Assembly (NCBI RefSeq): GCF_025369935.1
Contig: NZ_CP104467.1
Coordinates: 7,509,001 to 7,573,000, forward strand
Length of the DNA stretch: 64,000 nt
Origin: Paenibacillus andongensis
GTDB taxonomy: Bacteria; Bacillota; Bacilli; Paenibacillales; NBRC-103111
Reading direction: 5' to 3'
The translations under genes were made by a program, and so were the position numbers. The notes under the pieces are model-generated. The model did not search any database and had not been told where the DNA came from. It was given only the letters and a program-made list of their open reading frames with translations. Positions 42,060 through 50,002 of the stretch are shown one piece after another. The stretch's first letter is position 1. Every line of letters begins with the position of its first letter.

Positions 42060-42518
42060 TTAGTTAGCGATTCTGCTCCATACAGGGTACTCTTCCAAGT
42101 ACCCATATTCGTCCAATTCCCTAAGAGCCTTCCGTATGCTGTGTTCATCCTCGCCCGATTCACTAGACAGCTCCAATAGGTCGCTTAGGTTGATGTTCGG
42201 GTTCTCTTTGCAAAACGTAAGCAAGCCCTTAGCCGCCCAGGAAAGTCGATCGTCTTGAAAATCTCCCACCATGCGGCGGAATATTTTGTGCGAGACAATT
42301 CTCAGCTCCACGAGTTGCTGCAAAGATTTGGTCGCCTGCTTGATATTCATGCGACCGAGCTTAGCAATATCAGATAATCCTGGAATGTTCGATTCCGAAG
42401 AAAAACATTTCAAGACGATAAAGGTCATTTGTGTATAAATATCCATCCCGGGATGGTGAAAAACTTCATCTGAAAGATTAAAATGACGCGCTGCATCCTT
42501 TGCTTGTCCGTTGTCCAT
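42060..42518 (-). CDS. double winged-helix protein, replication/partition type
   Basis: A 152-residue protein. Residues about 20-75 form one winged helix (TQMTFIVLKCFSSESN, then ISDIAKLGRMNIKQATKSLQ-like text) and residues about 85-148 a second: DDRLSWAAKGLLTFCKENPN then DEHSIRKALRELDEYGYLEE. The second block is the look of plasmid replication initiators and DnaD-like proteins (..LSWKAKGLL.., ..A..EL...GY..). AAAAGGAGG stands before the ATG. It is the third gene of an operon with the ParM-like ATPase and the ParR-like protein. It may be a DNA-binding adaptor, regulator or relic of a replication gene. Confidence 0.7.
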   Translation of the reverse strand: MDNGQAKDAARHFNLSDEVFHHPGMDIYTQMTFIVLKCFSSESNIPGLSDIAKLGRMNIKQATKSLQQLVELRIVSHKIFRRMVGDFQDDRLSWAAKGLLTFCKENPNINLSDLLELSSESGEDEHSIRKALRELDEYGYLEEYPVWSRIAN

Positions 42519-42552
42519 CTGATGTCCTCCTTTTCATTAGCATGGAGTTCAC

Positions 42553-43002
42553 CTACTCATTATTGTTCCCATGATCATCCAAGGGTTGTGCCAGCTTACC
42601 CGAATTGTGCCGAGACTGCCGGAATATTTGCGCCAAGCTGAATTTTTTCTGATCCATGGCACCCGGGATCTCCTTCTTTGGCTGGTTGAAATCATCATAC
42701 GCATCATGAGCAGGTTCAATAGGCTCTGCCGACTCCATGTGACTGTCGTTCTCTGCTAGAGAAGCGGCCCTATCCACGTCCGAGATCATTTCTTTCCCGG
42801 GAAATAATTCTGCAACCGGTCGCTTATTCGATTGCTCTTCACGAACATATCTGGTCAAAATATCCATGATTCCTTGACTGAATATGCCTTCCATTTTCAA
42901 TTGGTTTAAATAGTCGATGACCTCCGGCGGAGTATCTGAAGGAATATACAGGGTAACATCCTTACCGGAGCGAACGTAAACGGTGGATCTCCGCTTTTTC
43001 AA
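42553..43002 (-). CDS. small ParR-like partner of the ParM protein
   Basis: A 149-residue protein starting at a TTG that overlaps the ParM-like stop (TTGA). Residues 1-60 read RSTVYVRSGKDVTLYIPSDT, PPEVIDYLNQLKMEG and IMDILTRYVREEQ, a strand followed by helices that could be a ribbon-helix-helix DNA-binding unit. The middle is acidic and disordered. The end (about 115-149) is basic and polar (MDQKKFSLAQIFRQSRHNSG). In ParMRC systems the small gene right after parM encodes the DNA-binding adaptor whose C-terminus caps the filament. Place, size and layout fit that role; the sequence alone does not prove it. Confidence 0.55.
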   Translation of the reverse strand: MKKRRSTVYVRSGKDVTLYIPSDTPPEVIDYLNQLKMEGIFSQGIMDILTRYVREEQSNKRPVAELFPGKEMISDVDRAASLAENDSHMESAEPIEPAHDAYDDFNQPKKEIPGAMDQKKFSLAQIFRQSRHNSGKLAQPLDDHGNNNE

Positions 43003-44195
43003 TCCGAACCGCTCCCACCCTCGGATACGCCTTCAGAATCGCTACTAGCTGCTGCGGTTTCGTCCTCATGTTTCAGCGCGTGGTCAAGCATGAGAAAGGT
43101 GCCTCGCACATTTCGGAATTGGCTGTGTTCCACGGTATCAAACTTAATGGGCAAGCCCAGCTCAGCGTTTAGCTTCTCAATCCAAGGCTGCAAAACGACC
43201 GCTCCACCGCCAATAAACCAAAACTCGTTGGCATATCGGACATGCTTCCAAGAGTTGCGGGCGTATTTCAGCACTTTTTCCGCTAAAATGCGCATGTGCC
43301 GGTTAATCAGGCTTGTCATGTCAAAAACAACCTTACCCTCGGCATAAATCTCATACTCTTTGTTGACCAGCATAAGGGTCAATTCCGCCGTGCTTGCGAT
43401 CAATTCCTCGCCTTGCGAGTTAACCTCGTTGCGAATGCTCTCTAAGGCATCGTTGAGGTAGATCTTGGCGCCGGTTGAGTGCCGTTGATCCAGATCGAGG
43501 CCGGGTTTGAAAAACGCGATATCCATATCAACACCACCTACATCCGCAATGCCGAAGCCTTTGTGGGATAGATGCGATTTGGAGGTGGCCTCAAGGTCGT
43601 AAACACCGGATACATCGTCTATGCTGATATCGGTAGGAAGCGCAAATTCCATTTCTACCGTTATCCCTTTAAAAATGGGGGTTGTCCCGAAAGTAACGGA
43701 ATGTACACCTCCTGTTATCTTATGAGCAAATTCCTCGCGGAATTTCGTTATTTCACGAATCGGCAGGCCCGTACCCAAGTTGACAGCGGCTTTAATCCGC
43801 TTTTTCCCCCGCTTAATGGCATCCTCATGTTTCTTGGCAATGGCATATGCCGCAGCCGTAAGGAGAGTCACCATCGTTTCAGGTCTCTGGGCCTTCTTTT
43901 GCACCGCTTTATCCCCTACGATTTCATGAATAATCCCTTCGTCACCGATCGCCAAGTTACCCACGTAAACATGTCGGTACTGATCGCTCTCTATCGAAGG
44001 CGATGTAATCTGAACGTCGAGGAAATCCAGAGGATCACCTTGTTCCATCAAAAGAAATCGTTCGCCAAACGGTTGCGCTAGTACATTAGGAAAAATAAAG
44101 TTACAGTCCAAATGGTCATAAATCACTTTAACGTGACTGCTGCCATTATCAATAGACAGCGTGATGGTAGTGGTTAAGACTTCATTCTTTGTCAA
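42999..44195 (-). CDS. ParM/StbA-type actin-like ATPase
   Basis: A 398-residue actin-like protein. Phosphate-1 loop: TLSIDNGSSHVKVIYDH near residue 12. Phosphate-2 loop: GIADVGGVDMDIAFFKPG near residue 217. Adenosine loop: FWFIGGGAVVLQPWI near residue 325. AVNLGTGLPIRE near residue 136 is typical of ParM/StbA and Alp7A. These proteins polymerise on ATP and push plasmid copies apart. The start is a TTG at 44195 with AGGGG 8 bases upstream. The C-terminal 20 residues are Ser/Gly/Glu-rich. It is the first gene of an operon with a ParR-like and a double winged-helix gene and is preceded by a parC-like repeat array. Confidence 0.85.
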   Translation of the reverse strand: MTKNEVLTTTITLSIDNGSSHVKVIYDHLDCNFIFPNVLAQPFGERFLLMEQGDPLDFLDVQITSPSIESDQYRHVYVGNLAIGDEGIIHEIVGDKAVQKKAQRPETMVTLLTAAAYAIAKKHEDAIKRGKKRIKAAVNLGTGLPIREITKFREEFAHKITGGVHSVTFGTTPIFKGITVEMEFALPTDISIDDVSGVYDLEATSKSHLSHKGFGIADVGGVDMDIAFFKPGLDLDQRHSTGAKIYLNDALESIRNEVNSQGEELIASTAELTLMLVNKEYEIYAEGKVVFDMTSLINRHMRILAEKVLKYARNSWKHVRYANEFWFIGGGAVVLQPWIEKLNAELGLPIKFDTVEHSQFRNVRGTFLMLDHALKHEDETAAASSDSEGVSEGGSGSD

Positions 44196-44307
44196 GTCTA
44201 TTCCCCTCTCCGTAGGCCTTATTTGAGTTTATATAAAGATTCGCGCTACAAGGGCCAATTGAGAGGGTATTTGGAGTAATTGGTATTTTTAGCGGCTAAC
44301 TGGAATG

Positions 44308-44400
44308 AACTTTAAATTGTAAAGTTTAAGCTTTAAACTTTACAATTTAAACGTTAAACTTTAAGATTCAAAAGTTAAGATTTGAGCTTTAAAGTTTAGT
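44308..44400. repeat. parC-like centromere: AT-rich palindromic iteron array
   Basis: The block is about 80 percent A+T and made of repeats of AAAGTTTAA and its reverse complement. A perfect dyad has the arm TTTAAATTGTAAAGTTTAA (44311-44329), a 3-base centre and the exact inverted arm at 44333-44351. More copies: AACTTTAAA (44309), TTAAACTTTAAG (44354), AAAGTTAAG (44371) and CTTTAAAGTTTAG (44387). It lies 110-205 bases upstream of the ParM-like start, where parC sits in parCMR-type loci. It probably binds the ParR-like protein and may hold the promoter. The remainder of 44196-44557 has no gene that I can see. Confidence 0.65.
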
Positions 44401-44557
44401 ACGCCCAAGATTATGTTTATCTTTCTGAGACTTGTCTCATGGTCATTGGCCGAATAGGGGAGGAGCCTTTCTTGTAAGACTCTACCTGAAGATCAAAAAC
44501 CCCTGCTCCCTTCGCAATAAAGGAAACAGAGGTTTTAATCCTATCCTATAAAAAAGC

Positions 44558-44923
44558 TTAAAGACCCAGCACCCGCCGCTCCTCATCCGAGAACATCCTC
44601 GAGCGAGTCAGAAAACGCCGCCCTTCCGGCCCCTCAAGCGAGAACATCCCGCCCCTGCCGGGCACCACGTCAATGATGAGCATCGTATTCTTCCAATAGT
44701 CGTATTGTGACTTGCTCATATAGAAGGGTGCGCCGCCTATATCCCCTAGCCATACGTCGCTGTCGCCGATAAGGAAATCTCCTTGCGCGTAGCACATCGG
44801 AGAGCTGCCATCGCAGCAGCCGCCGGATTGATGGAACATGACAGGGCCATACTTGGCCTTTACGATTTCGATTAGCTCTAGAGCGGCATCGGTAGCAACA
44901 ACCTTGCTCACTTCTATCGTCAT
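44558..44923 (-). CDS. DUF779 family protein
   Basis: A 121-residue protein with the DUF779 signature: YGPVMFHQSGGCCDGSSPMC near residue 26 with a Cys-Cys pair, then GDSDVWLGDIGGAPFYMSKS near residue 53 and YWKNTMLIIDVVPGRGGMFS near residue 76. DUF779 genes are found beside aldehyde dehydrogenase genes in many bacteria. It may help metal handling or enzyme assembly; the activity is not known. It begins 12 bases after the dehydrogenase stop and is clearly in its operon. Confidence 0.88.
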   Translation of the reverse strand: MTIEVSKVVATDAALELIEIVKAKYGPVMFHQSGGCCDGSSPMCYAQGDFLIGDSDVWLGDIGGAPFYMSKSQYDYWKNTMLIIDVVPGRGGMFSLEGPEGRRFLTRSRMFSDEERRVLGL

Positions 44924-44935
44924 CGTACGGCTCTC

Positions 44936-46456
44936 TTAGAAGAAGCCCAGTGCGTCGGGGCTGTAGCTGACGAGTAGATTTTTGGTTTGCTGGTAATGGG
45001 CGAGCATCATTTTGTGATTCTCGCGGCCAATGCCTGAGCTCTTATAGCCGCCGAAGGCCGCATGGGCAGGATACGCATGGTAGCAATTCGTCCATACGCG
45101 GCCGGCTTGAATGCTGCGCCCCATCCGGTAAGCCGTGTTCATATCGCGTGTCCAAACGCCGGAGCCAAGACCATAGAGCGTGTCATTCGCAATCGCCAGC
45201 GCCTCTTCCTGATCCTTGAACGTCGTAACGGATAGAACCGGTCCGAAAATCTCCTCTTGGAAGATTCTCATTTTATTGTGACCCTTCAGAACTGTCGGCT
45301 GAATGTAGTAGCCGTCGGAAATATCTCCATCCACCTTTGCCCGACCTCCGCCGATCAGGCATTCAGCACCTTCCTCTGCACCGATATGGATATAGCTCAT
45401 AATTTTTTCAACCTGCTCGGTAGAGGCTTGTGCGCCAATCATTGTTTCTGTATCCAGAGGGTTGCCCTGCCTGATGGCAGCGACTCGCTTCAAAGCTCTT
45501 TCCATAAATTGATCATAAATCGATTCCTGGATTAATGCGCGTGAAGGGCTGGTGCACACTTCTCCTTGATTCAGGGCGAACATCGCAAAGCCTTCAAGCG
45601 CTTTATTGAAGAAAGCGTCATCACGTGCGACCACATCCTCAAAGAAAATGTTCGGCGACTTGCCACCCAGCTCCAAGGTGACCGGAATCAAGTTTTGCGA
45701 AGCATACTGCATAATTAAGCGGCCTGTCGTCGTCTCACCGGTAAAGGCGATTTTCGCGATCCGGCTGCTCGAGGCAAGCGGTTTGCCCGCTTCAAGTCCG
45801 AAGCCGTTGACGATATTGAGTACGCCCGGTGGCAGCAAATCTTGAATGAGCTCTGTCAGCACCAGGATGGATGCCGGCGTTTGCTCAGCGGGCTTCAGAA
45901 CAACCGCATTTCCGGCCGCAAGTGCCGGAGCAAGCTTCCATGTTGCCATAAGCAGTGGAAAATTCCACGGAATAATCTGACCGACAACGCCAAGCGGCTC
46001 ATTAAAATGGTAAGCGACCATATTGTCATCTAATTGGCTGAGCGAACCTTCCTGGGCGCGAATGCATCCTGCAAAATAGCGAAAATGATCGATTGCCAGT
46101 GGCAGATCTGCCGCCAGCGTTTCCCGAACCGGCTTCCCATTATCCCAAGTCTCGGCAACCGCGAGCATTTCCAAATTCGCTTCCATGCGATCGGCAATTT
46201 TATTTAAAATAACGGCACGCTCCGCAACCGACGTGCGCCCCCATGCGTCCTTTGCAGCATGCGCAGCATCTAAAGCCAGCTCGATATCCTCTGAAGATGA
46301 GCGAGGAACCTCGCAGAAAACTCGGTTATTTACAGGTGATGGATTATCAAAGTATTGGCCCTTAATAGGCGCTGTCCACTGTCCTCCGATAAAATTCTCG
46401 TACCGTTTTTTGAATGTAACCTTTGATCCGTTTTGTCCAGGTTGTGCATAAATCAT
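44936..46456 (-). CDS. NAD-dependent aldehyde dehydrogenase (acetaldehyde type)
   Basis: A 506-residue aldehyde dehydrogenase. The catalytic Asn and binding motif are GQIIPWNFPLLMATWKLAPA near residue 155, the Glu in LELGGKSPNIFFED near residue 258 and the nucleophile Cys in QGEVCTSPSRALIQ near residue 298. The C-terminus has SGIGRENHKMMLAHYQQTKN. It belongs to the ExaC/AldA-type group that oxidises acetaldehyde and short aldehydes to acids, with typical length. AAGGAGG lies 9 bases before the ATG. A sigma-54 promoter stands 42 bases upstream and the divergent gene is its likely activator. Confidence 0.93.
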   Translation of the reverse strand: MIYAQPGQNGSKVTFKKRYENFIGGQWTAPIKGQYFDNPSPVNNRVFCEVPRSSSEDIELALDAAHAAKDAWGRTSVAERAVILNKIADRMEANLEMLAVAETWDNGKPVRETLAADLPLAIDHFRYFAGCIRAQEGSLSQLDDNMVAYHFNEPLGVVGQIIPWNFPLLMATWKLAPALAAGNAVVLKPAEQTPASILVLTELIQDLLPPGVLNIVNGFGLEAGKPLASSSRIAKIAFTGETTTGRLIMQYASQNLIPVTLELGGKSPNIFFEDVVARDDAFFNKALEGFAMFALNQGEVCTSPSRALIQESIYDQFMERALKRVAAIRQGNPLDTETMIGAQASTEQVEKIMSYIHIGAEEGAECLIGGGRAKVDGDISDGYYIQPTVLKGHNKMRIFQEEIFGPVLSVTTFKDQEEALAIANDTLYGLGSGVWTRDMNTAYRMGRSIQAGRVWTNCYHAYPAHAAFGGYKSSGIGRENHKMMLAHYQQTKNLLVSYSPDALGFF

Positions 46457-46497
46457 TTAGCTCAGCCTCCTTAAAATGGAATACGTTAAATATAATA

Positions 46498-46512
46498 GCA
46501 AGGATCGTGCCA
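46498..46512 (-). promoter_or_regulatory. sigma-54 (-24/-12) promoter of the aldehyde dehydrogenase operon
   Basis: The minus strand reads TGGCACGATCCTTGC, the exact TGGCAC-N5-TTGC consensus. Transcription should begin near 46486, leaving about 30 bases before the start codon at 46456. The neighbouring activator carries the GAFTGA sigma-54 contact motif. Confidence 0.85.
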
Positions 46513-46587
46513 ACATATGGAGCGCCGTCCAATTAGGCTTTATGGTGAGCGCCTACTCTTTTTTGTACCGCTTTGAAACAACAGAAG

Positions 46588-46604
46588 TGTTCCATTTTGG
46601 GACA
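46588..46604. promoter_or_regulatory. likely activator site (UAS) for the sigma-54 promoter
   Basis: TGTTCCATTTTGGGACA is an imperfect dyad (TGTtCC/GGgACA) about 80 bases upstream of the sigma-54 promoter, in the usual distance range for enhancer-binding proteins. AcoR-type activators bind similar TGT-N-ACA dyads. It lies between the promoter and the activator start. Confidence 0.5.
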
Positions 46605-46686
46605 TTCTTTCTTCCAGCTCTCCATTAATAAAAGCAACTATGATATGATCGGGTTAGGAAACCGATTGCAATGGAGGTGTTTATTT

Positions 46687-48447
46687 TTGCTATCCGTGGA
46701 AAATAACTTTTTATCAGAAGCGGCGGCGTCATCTTGGAAGCGCTGTCACGAACTTGGTTTAATGCCCACTGACCCCATTGACGATGACATCTTAACCGGA
46801 AGCCACATGCAATCTCTATTAAGGCAAAACGAGCAAACCATACATTACACGGAGCAAATATTTGAGCAAATGCACACAGGCATCAAGCAATCCGGCCAGA
46901 TGGCGCTGCTAATCGATTCGGAGGGAACCATTATTCACACGGTCGGAGATATCGATTTCTCTCGCCGGGCGTTAGCGGTTCAGCTGCAAGTAGGAGCAAA
47001 TTGGGCTGAAAGAAGAAAAGGAACCAATGCCATTGGAGTCGCCCTCGCAGAGAAAAAACCCGTACGTGTGCATGCTGAAGAGCATTATTTTAACTCCAAT
47101 CACTTCCTGACCTGCGCCTCGGCACCCGTCTTCAATTCGATCGGCGAGCTGATCGGTATCATCAATATTAGCGGCAAACAAGAGAATTACCAGGCCTATA
47201 CGTTTACACTTGCGTGTATGGCAGCCCATTCCTTGCAGAACAAAATTCTGCTGGAAGAGTCGAAGAAAGAACATCTCATTACCCTCAGAGAACTCGAGCA
47301 TTCCTCACTAAATCATCCTTTGCCGCTGCTCTCTTTAAGCCGGGATAACCGCATCCTTCGAGCTAATCATGCCGCCATCCGAATGCTTGGAAGTGACGCA
47401 ATTGGCAAAGTGTTTACGAAGTTGGAAGGCTTTTCGGTCGAAACCATACATAATGAGCATCAGAAGCTGTGGCAGTCCGTCTCCATTCAGAAGAAGGCGG
47501 CAAACGGACAGCATCTGTATGCGTTTAGGGACATTGTCGGCACGTGTCCGACCATCCTACAGAAGAAAGAGCTGGCCAAGAAGGCCGCCGCGACTGATTT
47601 TCCTGTCTTAATATTGGGTGAAAGCGGCGTGGGGAAAGAATTGTTCGCGCAATCCATTCATACTGCCAGCACCCGGTCGGCAGAGCCGTTCATTGCACTG
47701 AATTGCAGCGCCATCCCGGACAGCCTAGTCGAGAGTGAATTGTTCGGATACGCTCGCGGCGCTTTCACGGGAGCGAACAAAGACGGCAATGCCGGGAAAT
47801 TCGAGGCTGCACACAAAGGAACTATTTTTCTCGATGAAATAGGCGACATGCCTCTTCGTGCGCAGGCTGCTTTATTACGAGTACTCCAGGAAGGCACGAT
47901 TACTCCGGTAGGCAGCGCGAAAAGCAAAGCAATCGACATTAGAGTCATTGCCGCAACGAATAAGGACTTGGCCACTGAGATCAAGGCAGGCCGATTTCGG
48001 ACCGATTTGTATTACCGGTTGAAGGGAATACATATTACGCTGCCGTCCTTACGGGAAAGAAGCGATATTTTGGCATTAGCCGAGCATTACCTCCAAAAGC
48101 ATGCTTCGCCATGTCCATTCATAACGGAAGCAGCGCAGCAAAAGCTGTTAACCTACAGCTGGCCGGGCAATATTAGAGAGCTTAGCGGCATTCTTATGCA
48201 AGCGGTCTTTCTAGCTGGAGAACAGGCGATTGATGCTGAGCATCTATCATTCGAAGAGTCCGATGAGGCAGCGCAAGCAGGATCAGGCAAAGATCATCCA
48301 CTCACGTTGAAGGATGCGGAAATCACGGCGATCAAGAAGGCGCTGAAGGCCTCGGAATGGAACCTTAGCAAGGCGGCCGGACAATTGAAAATTGGAAGAA
48401 CGACGCTATATCGTAAAATTGAGGAGTACGGCATAACGTTATTTTAA
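46687..48447 (+). CDS. sigma-54-dependent activator, AcoR-like
   Basis: A 586-residue enhancer-binding protein. An N-terminal sensor of GAF type covers residues about 55-205, with a PAS-like segment about 225-290. The AAA+ domain has Walker A GESGVGKELFAQSIH near residue 316, the GAFTGANKDG loop near residue 362, and Walker B TIFLDEIGDM. The C-terminus is a Fis-type helix-turn-helix (NLSKAAGQLKIGRTTLYRKI). The start is a TTG at 46687 with GGAGG 9 bases upstream; the frame is open further upstream but without a good site. It is divergent from the dehydrogenase and probably activates its sigma-54 promoter in response to acetaldehyde, ethanol or acetoin. Confidence 0.9.
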   Translation: MLSVENNFLSEAAASSWKRCHELGLMPTDPIDDDILTGSHMQSLLRQNEQTIHYTEQIFEQMHTGIKQSGQMALLIDSEGTIIHTVGDIDFSRRALAVQLQVGANWAERRKGTNAIGVALAEKKPVRVHAEEHYFNSNHFLTCASAPVFNSIGELIGIINISGKQENYQAYTFTLACMAAHSLQNKILLEESKKEHLITLRELEHSSLNHPLPLLSLSRDNRILRANHAAIRMLGSDAIGKVFTKLEGFSVETIHNEHQKLWQSVSIQKKAANGQHLYAFRDIVGTCPTILQKKELAKKAAATDFPVLILGESGVGKELFAQSIHTASTRSAEPFIALNCSAIPDSLVESELFGYARGAFTGANKDGNAGKFEAAHKGTIFLDEIGDMPLRAQAALLRVLQEGTITPVGSAKSKAIDIRVIAATNKDLATEIKAGRFRTDLYYRLKGIHITLPSLRERSDILALAEHYLQKHASPCPFITEAAQQKLLTYSWPGNIRELSGILMQAVFLAGEQAIDAEHLSFEESDEAAQAGSGKDHPLTLKDAEITAIKKALKASEWNLSKAAGQLKIGRTTLYRKIEEYGITLF

Positions 48448-48469
48448 CGATATATTATTATAAATCTAG

Positions 48470-48501
48470 CACCCTATCTCATTGGAGATTGGGTGTTTTT
48501 T
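48470..48501 (+). terminator. terminator after the AcoR-like gene
   Basis: CACCCTATCTC pairs with GAGATTGGGTG around a 4-base loop and is followed by T6. Confidence 0.85.
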
Positions 48502-48565
48502 CATCGGTCTGTCAATGATATGATGAAATCATGTGGAAAGCATCGCTGTGAAAGGAGTACGGGTT

Positions 48566-49540
48566 ATGTCAAAAGCAGATCATATGCTTTCTATCCTATG
48601 GTTGCTCAAATCTCAGAAGCGAATAACAGCTAAGCAGCTTGCTGAGAAGCTGGAGATTAACATCCGAACCGTCTATCGATACATCGATGCTTTATGTGCC
48701 AGCGGAGTCCCGATTATTGCCGATTCCGGGCATAATGGCGGTTATAGCATACTCGGTCAGTTCAATGAAGCTCCGCTTGTATTTGATCTAGATGAGCAAA
48801 AAGCATTGATTCACGCAGCAGCGTTTGCCCAAGAGGCGGGGTATCCGTTTGGAGAGAAATTAAGTCAGGCCGTCGCCAAGCTAAAAATGTATACCAATCA
48901 GGAACAACGCCATCAAATCGATCTGCATGAGCAAGGTCTTGACGTCATTCTTCCCCAGGCTGATGCTTCGCAAATATCCCTACTTCAAGAAGTGGAAATT
49001 GCGGTGGCTCAGAGCGTAACGCTATTTATGCATTATCAAAAAGGCTACGGTTCAGTAACCGAAGCTCGTCATTTAGACCCATACGGACTCGTTTGTTGGA
49101 AAAGTAAATGGTATGTGGTAGGTCATTGTCATCTTCGCAATGAAATTCGAAGCTTTCGTATCGATCGTATTCGCAAGTTGGCTACGACCGAGAAGACATT
49201 TGAACGGCCTGCTGATTTCTCGGCGCGCAAATTTATCCTTTCAGGTGTGCTGCCTGATTCGGATAAGCCAGATGAGCCCATCTCTGTCAAAATTACAGGA
49301 AGAGAGCAAGCACTAGATGATCTATGTGGTCATTGGTTTCTGGCCCATGCCTTGGTAGAACGTTCGCAGCTTGAAGCACATTTTAAACTGGAAGAGCGAT
49401 ACATCTTATTTAATCTTCCATACCTTCTTCTGACTTATGGGGGGACCCTTCACATTAAAGAGCCGCAGCTGCTGCAAAACCAGATGATTGAGATAACGAA
49501 AAATTTACACAATTATTATGCGGCTGCGCAGCTTGACTGA
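48566..49540 (+). CDS. WYL-domain transcriptional regulator
   Basis: A 324-residue regulator. The N-terminus is a DeoR/HTH_11 winged helix (ADHMLSILWLLKSQKRITAK and NIRTVYRYIDALCASGVPI). The middle to end is the WYL domain: GLVCWKSKWYVVGHCHLRNE near residue 170 with IRSFRIDRIRKL. WYL domains sense small ligands or nucleic-acid features. The ATG at 48566 has AAAGGAG 8 bases upstream. It is followed by VOC and DinB genes; an inverted repeat over its stop codon probably belongs to their promoter and may be its own binding site. Confidence 0.88.
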   Translation: MSKADHMLSILWLLKSQKRITAKQLAEKLEINIRTVYRYIDALCASGVPIIADSGHNGGYSILGQFNEAPLVFDLDEQKALIHAAAFAQEAGYPFGEKLSQAVAKLKMYTNQEQRHQIDLHEQGLDVILPQADASQISLLQEVEIAVAQSVTLFMHYQKGYGSVTEARHLDPYGLVCWKSKWYVVGHCHLRNEIRSFRIDRIRKLATTEKTFERPADFSARKFILSGVLPDSDKPDEPISVKITGREQALDDLCGHWFLAHALVERSQLEAHFKLEERYILFNLPYLLLTYGGTLHIKEPQLLQNQMIEITKNLHNYYAAAQLD

Positions 49541-49554
49541 CCGTTTCTGTCAGT
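49536..49554 (+). promoter_or_regulatory. operator-like inverted repeat before the VOC-DinB pair
   Basis: ACTGAC-CGTTTCT-GTCAGT is a perfect 6-base dyad with a 7-base centre. It overlaps the stop codon of the WYL gene and lies about 15 bases before a TACAAT -10-like box (49566-49571). A second dyad, CTTAGGTAAAACCTAAG (49573-49589), folds against the VOC ribosome binding site. Both suggest regulated expression of the downstream pair. Confidence 0.42.
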
Positions 49555-49602
49555 GAAGTTGGGCTACAATGGGTCTTAGGTAAAACCTAAGGAGGAAAGA
49601 TC

Positions 49603-49998
49603 ATGAATTTATTACAAGTTCGTATTTTGGTAGATGATTTTCACAAAAGCGCAGCGTTTTATAGGGACCTATTAGAGTTGAAAGCTGACTGGTATGAGGA
49701 GACGATGGAATACGCATTGTTTAACACAGGCGCTGCTCGTATCGAGTTGCTATCCCGCAAAGCCATGGGCGAAGCACTGGGAGAGGATTTGGGGCAAAGC
49801 GGCAGCTATACAACGAATTTTGTACTCAATATTGAAGTTGAAAATATAGATGAAACCTACCATCGTTTATCCGATAAAGGCATCAAATTCGTCAAAGAAC
49901 CATTTACTCATCCAACATGGAATGGACGACTTGCCCATTTTCGGGATGCGGATGGCACATTAATTGAACTCTATCAAGCAAAAAAGAAGGAGGATTGA
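49603..49998 (+). CDS. VOC superfamily (glyoxalase/bleomycin-resistance-like) protein
   Basis: A 131-residue protein with two beta-alpha-beta-beta-beta units: LLQVRILVDDFHKSAAFYRD near residue 3 and NFVLNIEVENIDETYHRL near residue 73. The end has FRDADGTLIELYQ with the metal-type Glu. The substrate is unknown; relatives include antibiotic-binding and glyoxalase-like proteins. AAGGAGG stands before the ATG. The DinB gene begins 4 bases after the stop. Confidence 0.85.
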   Translation: MNLLQVRILVDDFHKSAAFYRDLLELKADWYEETMEYALFNTGAARIELLSRKAMGEALGEDLGQSGSYTTNFVLNIEVENIDETYHRLSDKGIKFVKEPFTHPTWNGRLAHFRDADGTLIELYQAKKKED

Positions 49999-50002
49999 TC
50001 CG

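Noticed and set aside
42060..44400. Integrated plasmid or prophage around the par-like operon
   Set aside because: No integrase, relaxase, replication origin, phage structural gene or duplicated att site is visible on either side; a relic remains possible.
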